This document shows, one piece after another, positions 6,184-9,143 of a stretch of 9,143 bases of DNA. Numbering within the stretch: the stretch's first letter is position 1; each line of letters starts with the position of its first letter. Both the position numbers and the translations under genes were made by a program. The notes under the pieces were generated by a model. The model was not told the DNA's origin. It saw only the letters and a list, made by a program, of their open reading frames with translations, and ran no database searches. Source of the DNA: Elstera litoralis (lineage in GTDB: Bacteria > Pseudomonadota > Alphaproteobacteria > Elsterales > Elsteraceae); contig NZ_LAJY01000243.1 of the NCBI RefSeq assembly GCF_000963705.1, positions 1-9,143 of the forward strand, in the 5' to 3' direction.

Positions 6184-7255
6184 ATGACGGAAAAAGTGGC
6201 CCTAATTACGGGCGTAACGGGGCAGGATGGGGCGTATCTGGCACGGCTGCTGTTGGCCAAAGGCTATAAGGTGCATGGGGTCAAACGCCGCTCCTCCTCG
6301 TTCAATACGGGCCGGATCGACGATATTTATCAGGATATCCACGAGGCCGACGCGCGCTTTCGCCTGCACTACGGCGATATGACCGATTCGACCAATATCA
6401 TCCGCCTCGTCCAAGAAACCCAGCCGGACGAAATCTATAACCTCGCCGCCCAAAGCCATGTGCAGGTGAGTTTCGATACCGCCGAATATACCGCCAATGC
6501 CGACGCCATCGGCGTGCTGCGCCTACTTGAAGCAATGCGGATTTTAGGCCTGGGCAAAAAAGACGCGCTTCTACCAAGCCTCGACCTCGGAACTTTACGG
6601 CTTGGTGCAGGAAACGCCGCAGCGGGAAACGACGCCCTTCTATCCGCGTTCGCCCTATGCCGTGGCGAAACTCTACGGCTATTGGATTACGGTAAACTAC
6701 CGCGAATCTTACGATTTCTATGCCTGCAACGGCATTCTGTTTAACCATGAAAGCCCCATTCGCGGCGAAACCTTCGTGACCCGCAAGATTACCCGCGCGG
6801 TGGCCGCCATCGAGCTTGGTCAGCAAGAGACGCTCTACCTGGGCAATCTCGACGCGAAACGCGACTGGGGCCATGCCCGCGATTATGTCGAAGGCATGTG
6901 GCGGATCCTCCAGCAGCCGACGCCGGAAGATTTCGTGCTGGCGACTGGCGAAACCCGTTCGGTGCGCGAATTCGTCGAACTGGCCTTCGCCGAAACCGGC
7001 CGTCAGATCGTCTGGACCGGCAGCGGCGTCGATGAAATTGGCACCGATGCCAAAACCGGCAAACCGCTGGTGAAGATCGATCCGCGCTACTTCCGCCCCG
7101 CCGAAGTTGATTTGCTGCTCGGCGACGCCACTAAAGCCCAGCAAAAACTGGGATGGACGCCGAAAGTGGCGTTCCGCGATCTCGTCAAGGAAATGGTCGC
7201 GTCCGACCTCAGCCTGCTGAAAACCGGCGTCGGCCTTGGGGCGGGGTCCGAGTAA
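6184..7255 (+). pseudogene. gmd: GDP-mannose 4,6-dehydratase, frameshifted
   Basis: Converts GDP-D-mannose to GDP-4-keto-6-deoxy-D-mannose (EC 4.2.1.47), the precursor of GDP-fucose, GDP-rhamnose and related sugars. It is an extended short-chain dehydrogenase. The NADP-binding GxxGxxG is G10, G13, G16 in TGVTGQDG, followed by KRRSSSFNTGRI (34-45). The first frame is conserved to LGLGKK (residue 126). There a run of six A (6556-6561) shifts the frame, and the old frame stops at 6742-6744. The family sequence resumes from 6563 as TRFYQASTSELYG. The catalytic residues T134, S135, E136, Y158 and K162 (PYAVAK) follow, and it runs to TAA 7253-7255. Removing one A gives 356 aa, normal for the family. 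It follows trmJ by about 50 bp, and the flippase starts 9 nt after its stop, so gmd and the flippase are probably one transcript. No reductase partner (GMER or RMD) is in the window. Confidence 0.9.
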
Positions 7256-7264
7256 GCGGAGGCG

Positions 7265-8800
7265 ATGACCCCACCGCTCCGTCTGAAGCGCAACGCGCTG
7301 TCCAATTTTGCCGGGCTGATGACCGTCAGCCTGCTGCCCCTGATCGCGAGCATTCTCTATGTGCCGCTGCTCGGGATGGATCGGTTCGGCGTGGTGGGGA
7401 CCGCGAGTTTTTTGATTACTTTAGCTGCAAGCCTCGATTTCGGCATGGCGCGGGCAGTCACGCAGAAGTTTGCGCAGATGCCGCCCGACGGCCTACAGGA
7501 TGGCGGAGCGCGCAGCTTCGCCCGCGTCGCCTTCTGGGTTTACCTGCTCATAGTCGCGGCGCTGGCGGGCGCAGTTGCGGCGGGCGCGGATTATCTCACC
7601 CAATATTGGCTCATCATCCCGCCGACGCTGCACGCCGAAACTCAGTATGCCCTCCTGATCGGCGGCCTCACCCTCGTTCCGCACTGCCTGAGGGTTATTC
7701 CCTTGGCGGCGTTGAACGGCTTGGAGCGGCAGGGGGTGAGCAATCTTCTGCAAACCGGCACGCTGGCGTTTCGCCTCGCCATCTCGCTGCTGATTCTGGA
7801 GACGATCGAGCGTTCGCTCACGGCCCTGATGCTGACCTGGCTCATCGCGTCGATTCTCGAAAGCCTCGTGATTCTCTGGGTGACCGCGCGCTGCCTGAAG
7901 CCTCTCAACCGCGCCCCCATCGGCCCGATGCGCTGGGCAATTCTCCACGATCTCGCCCGCGCCAGCCGCAGCGACGGCACCTCGGCCCTCGTTGGCCTTG
8001 CGACTAATTTTGCCGATAAGCTCATCTTGAGCCGCTTGCTGCCCATCGATCTCTTCGGTCTCTACCATCTCATCAGCCTGCTCGGCACTTCCTTGAACCG
8101 ATTGACCGCGCCGATTGCCTTTGCCGCCTTTCCCCGCTGGATTGCCTATCAGGCCACGGGCGACCGCGCCGCCTTGAGCAGCAGCTACCGTGCCGCGTCC
8201 CAAATCGCAGCCGCCCTGATCTTGCCGACGATGGTTGCCGGCCTGCTGTTTGCGCCGCTGGTCTTGGCCGCGCTGTTCCCATCCGCCCTGATCCCGCCCG
8301 ATCTGATTTTAGCGTTTCGCCTGATCGTTCTCAGCGGGGCGGCAAATGCGCTGGGATTTATGCCCTATCTAGCCCAACTCGCCACCGGATCGACGCGCGT
8401 GATCTTGCGCTTTGCCCTACTCTCGGGCGCGCTGTATCTGCCGCTGATTCTGCTGGCGACGCCCAGCTTGGGCCTGTTTTTGCCGATTGGAGCGCGACTG
8501 CTGTTGGAGGGGGCCGGTTTCGCCCTTTTCGCCATCGTGCTCCACCGCCGGGTTTTGCCGGGCGACGGCGGGCGTTGGCTGCGCGAATCGCTCCTGGCCC
8601 CTTTGGCTGGGTTGGCGTTGCCGTTCGCGGTGGGAGCTTTCTGGCTGGCCGATGCCCCGCCGACGCTGACGAGTTTCGCCAAGGCGTGCGGGGTTGGAAG
8701 CGTCGGAATCCTAGGCGCGCTCATCGCAACCCCCGCCGGGCGGCGGCAGATTAACACCCTGTTCCGACGCCTGCCCGTCTTTCCGCGCGGACGGGGATAG
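7265..8800 (+). CDS. Wzx-like polysaccharide flippase (MOP superfamily)
   Basis: A 511-aa, very hydrophobic protein with about 12-14 predicted membrane segments, the size and shape of O-antigen/capsule flippases that move undecaprenyl-linked sugar units across the inner membrane. The N-terminus has the usual pattern: a basic amphipathic start (LKRNALSNFAGL, residues 6-17), a first membrane helix, then PLLGMDRFGVVG. Further typical stretches are LNGLERQGVSNLLQ (about 150-163) and FADKLILSRLLPIDLFGLYHL (about 240-260). This fold has no enzymatic motif, and substrate cannot be read from sequence. ATG 7265 has GGAGG only 2 nt upstream, unusually close, but the next ATG (7319) would remove the conserved N-terminus. 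The gene starts 9 nt after the gmd stop, which ties it to deoxysugar-glycan export. An MviN/MurJ or other MOP role is less likely in this context. Confidence 0.87.
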   Translation: MTPPLRLKRNALSNFAGLMTVSLLPLIASILYVPLLGMDRFGVVGTASFLITLAASLDFGMARAVTQKFAQMPPDGLQDGGARSFARVAFWVYLLIVAALAGAVAAGADYLTQYWLIIPPTLHAETQYALLIGGLTLVPHCLRVIPLAALNGLERQGVSNLLQTGTLAFRLAISLLILETIERSLTALMLTWLIASILESLVILWVTARCLKPLNRAPIGPMRWAILHDLARASRSDGTSALVGLATNFADKLILSRLLPIDLFGLYHLISLLGTSLNRLTAPIAFAAFPRWIAYQATGDRAALSSSYRAASQIAAALILPTMVAGLLFAPLVLAALFPSALIPPDLILAFRLIVLSGAANALGFMPYLAQLATGSTRVILRFALLSGALYLPLILLATPSLGLFLPIGARLLLEGAGFALFAIVLHRRVLPGDGGRWLRESLLAPLAGLALPFAVGAFWLADAPPTLTSFAKACGVGSVGILGALIATPAGRRQINTLFRRLPVFPRGRG

Positions 8801-8865
8801 CATCGCGGCCCCGGCTTCGGTAGGATGCGGGCCATCATTGCGTGTTGCTTGGGGTCCGAATACCG
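8801..8865. other. Short gap before the carrier-protein gene
   Basis: This 65-bp gap contains only weak pairings (GGCCC 8807-8811 with GGGCC 8829-8833) and no T-tract, so I see no terminator. There is no convincing Shine-Dalgarno before ATG 8866; GGGG at 8851-8854 is 11 nt away. Read-through from the flippase gene is plausible. Confidence 0.4.
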
Positions 8866-9143
8866 ATGGCCGACGTCCGAAATTGGCAAGAACTCAGTCG
8901 CGCTATCGTCAAATTGATCCGCGATCAATATGGAATCGATGAAGCTATTCTGAAGCGGACCGCTGTGCTGGAGACCGATATCGGCCTCAGCATCGATCAA
9001 GTCGAAGCGATTCTGGATTATATTACCGAGACCTTCGAAATCCGCTTCCCGGCAGGCACGCTGAACGAAGTGCTGAAGTTGGAAGAACTGTGCCTGCTCG
9101 CCTGCTGGCTGAAGGGCTACTACAAACAACCCACGTTTATTTC
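8866..9143 (+). CDS. Acyl-carrier-like protein, 3' end beyond the window
   Basis: An open frame of 92 complete codons from ATG 8866 that runs off the window without a stop. The pattern resembles acyl carrier proteins. There is a first helix (WQELSRAIVKLIRDQYGI, residues 7-24), then a loop, then IGLSIDQVEAILDYITETFEIRFP (39-62), and a last helix (LEELCLLACWL, 72-82). Aligning IDQVE with the LDTVE of E. coli ACP places S42 at the phosphopantetheine serine, but the usual DSL is LSI. It may therefore be a functional carrier with a divergent site, or a carrier-fold protein without the prosthetic group, such as the DUF1493 type. In-frame GTG 8842 and TTG 8845 are alternative starts. It follows the flippase by 65 bp on the same strand, which hints at a role in the surface-glycan locus, for example donating an acyl group; that role is inference. 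Its true length is unknown. Confidence 0.7.
   Translation, partial: MADVRNWQELSRAIVKLIRDQYGIDEAILKRTAVLETDIGLSIDQVEAILDYITETFEIRFPAGTLNEVLKLEELCLLACWLKGYYKQPTFI

Noticed and set aside
6556..6562. Programmed -1 ribosomal frameshift at the A-run in gmd
   Set aside because: The frame change needed is +1 (or -2), not -1, and the A-run is not phased as a standard slippery heptamer. A homopolymer miscount or true mutation is simpler.
6398..7144. Minus-strand open frame of 248 codons opposite gmd
   Set aside because: Shadow frame. The + strand reads as a conserved Gmd on both sides of the frameshift.
7153..8007. 284-codon + strand frame overlapping the gmd end and the flippase
   Set aside because: The product is rich in R, P, A and G without motifs. 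The overlapping flippase frame is hydrophobic and family-like.
8365..9129. 254-codon minus-strand frame across the flippase end and the carrier gene
   Set aside because: It overlaps two better-supported + strand genes and its second half is low-complexity R/A/P/S-rich.

Overview
The window looks like chromosomal DNA of an alphaproteobacterium. The genes are GC-rich with GC-rich third codon positions. The HIT protein, CysRS, citramalate synthase and TrmJ all resemble proteobacterial versions. Rhodospirillales (Azospirillum/Magnetospirillum/Elstera-like) is my guess from general similarity and was not tested. I see no rRNA, tRNA, CRISPR array, insertion sequence or integrase.

Layout. (1) Positions 1-530 are AT-richer and poor in genes. 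They hold a possible sigma70-type promoter, a doubtful 83-codon membrane-protein ORF, and a row of four hairpins. The last hairpin is the terminator of the HIT gene, which runs leftward (527-976). (2) cysS (1016-2389) starts 39 bp from the HIT gene on the other strand and is followed at 57 bp by cimA (2447-4030). (3) A membrane diguanylate cyclase on the minus strand (4027-5178) meets cimA tail to tail with a 4-bp overlap. (4) Rightward from 5342 come trmJ (frameshifted), gmd (frameshifted), a Wzx/MOP-type flippase, and an acyl-carrier-like protein cut by the window end.

How the genes fit together. The left half is housekeeping: cysteinyl-tRNA synthesis, and the pyruvate/acetyl-CoA (citramalate) entry into isoleucine synthesis. 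TrmJ modifies tRNA. The right end, gmd plus flippase plus ACP-like gene, looks like the edge of a surface-polysaccharide cluster that makes a GDP-6-deoxyhexose and exports a lipid-linked glycan. The partner genes (GMER/RMD, glycosyltransferases, polymerase) must lie to the right.

The most notable observations are single-base frameshifts in two adjacent, otherwise well-conserved genes, the mirrored hairpins that begin at the stop codons of two convergent ORFs, and the partial carrier protein with a Ser but no DSL motif. I do not see clear evidence of an undescribed system.
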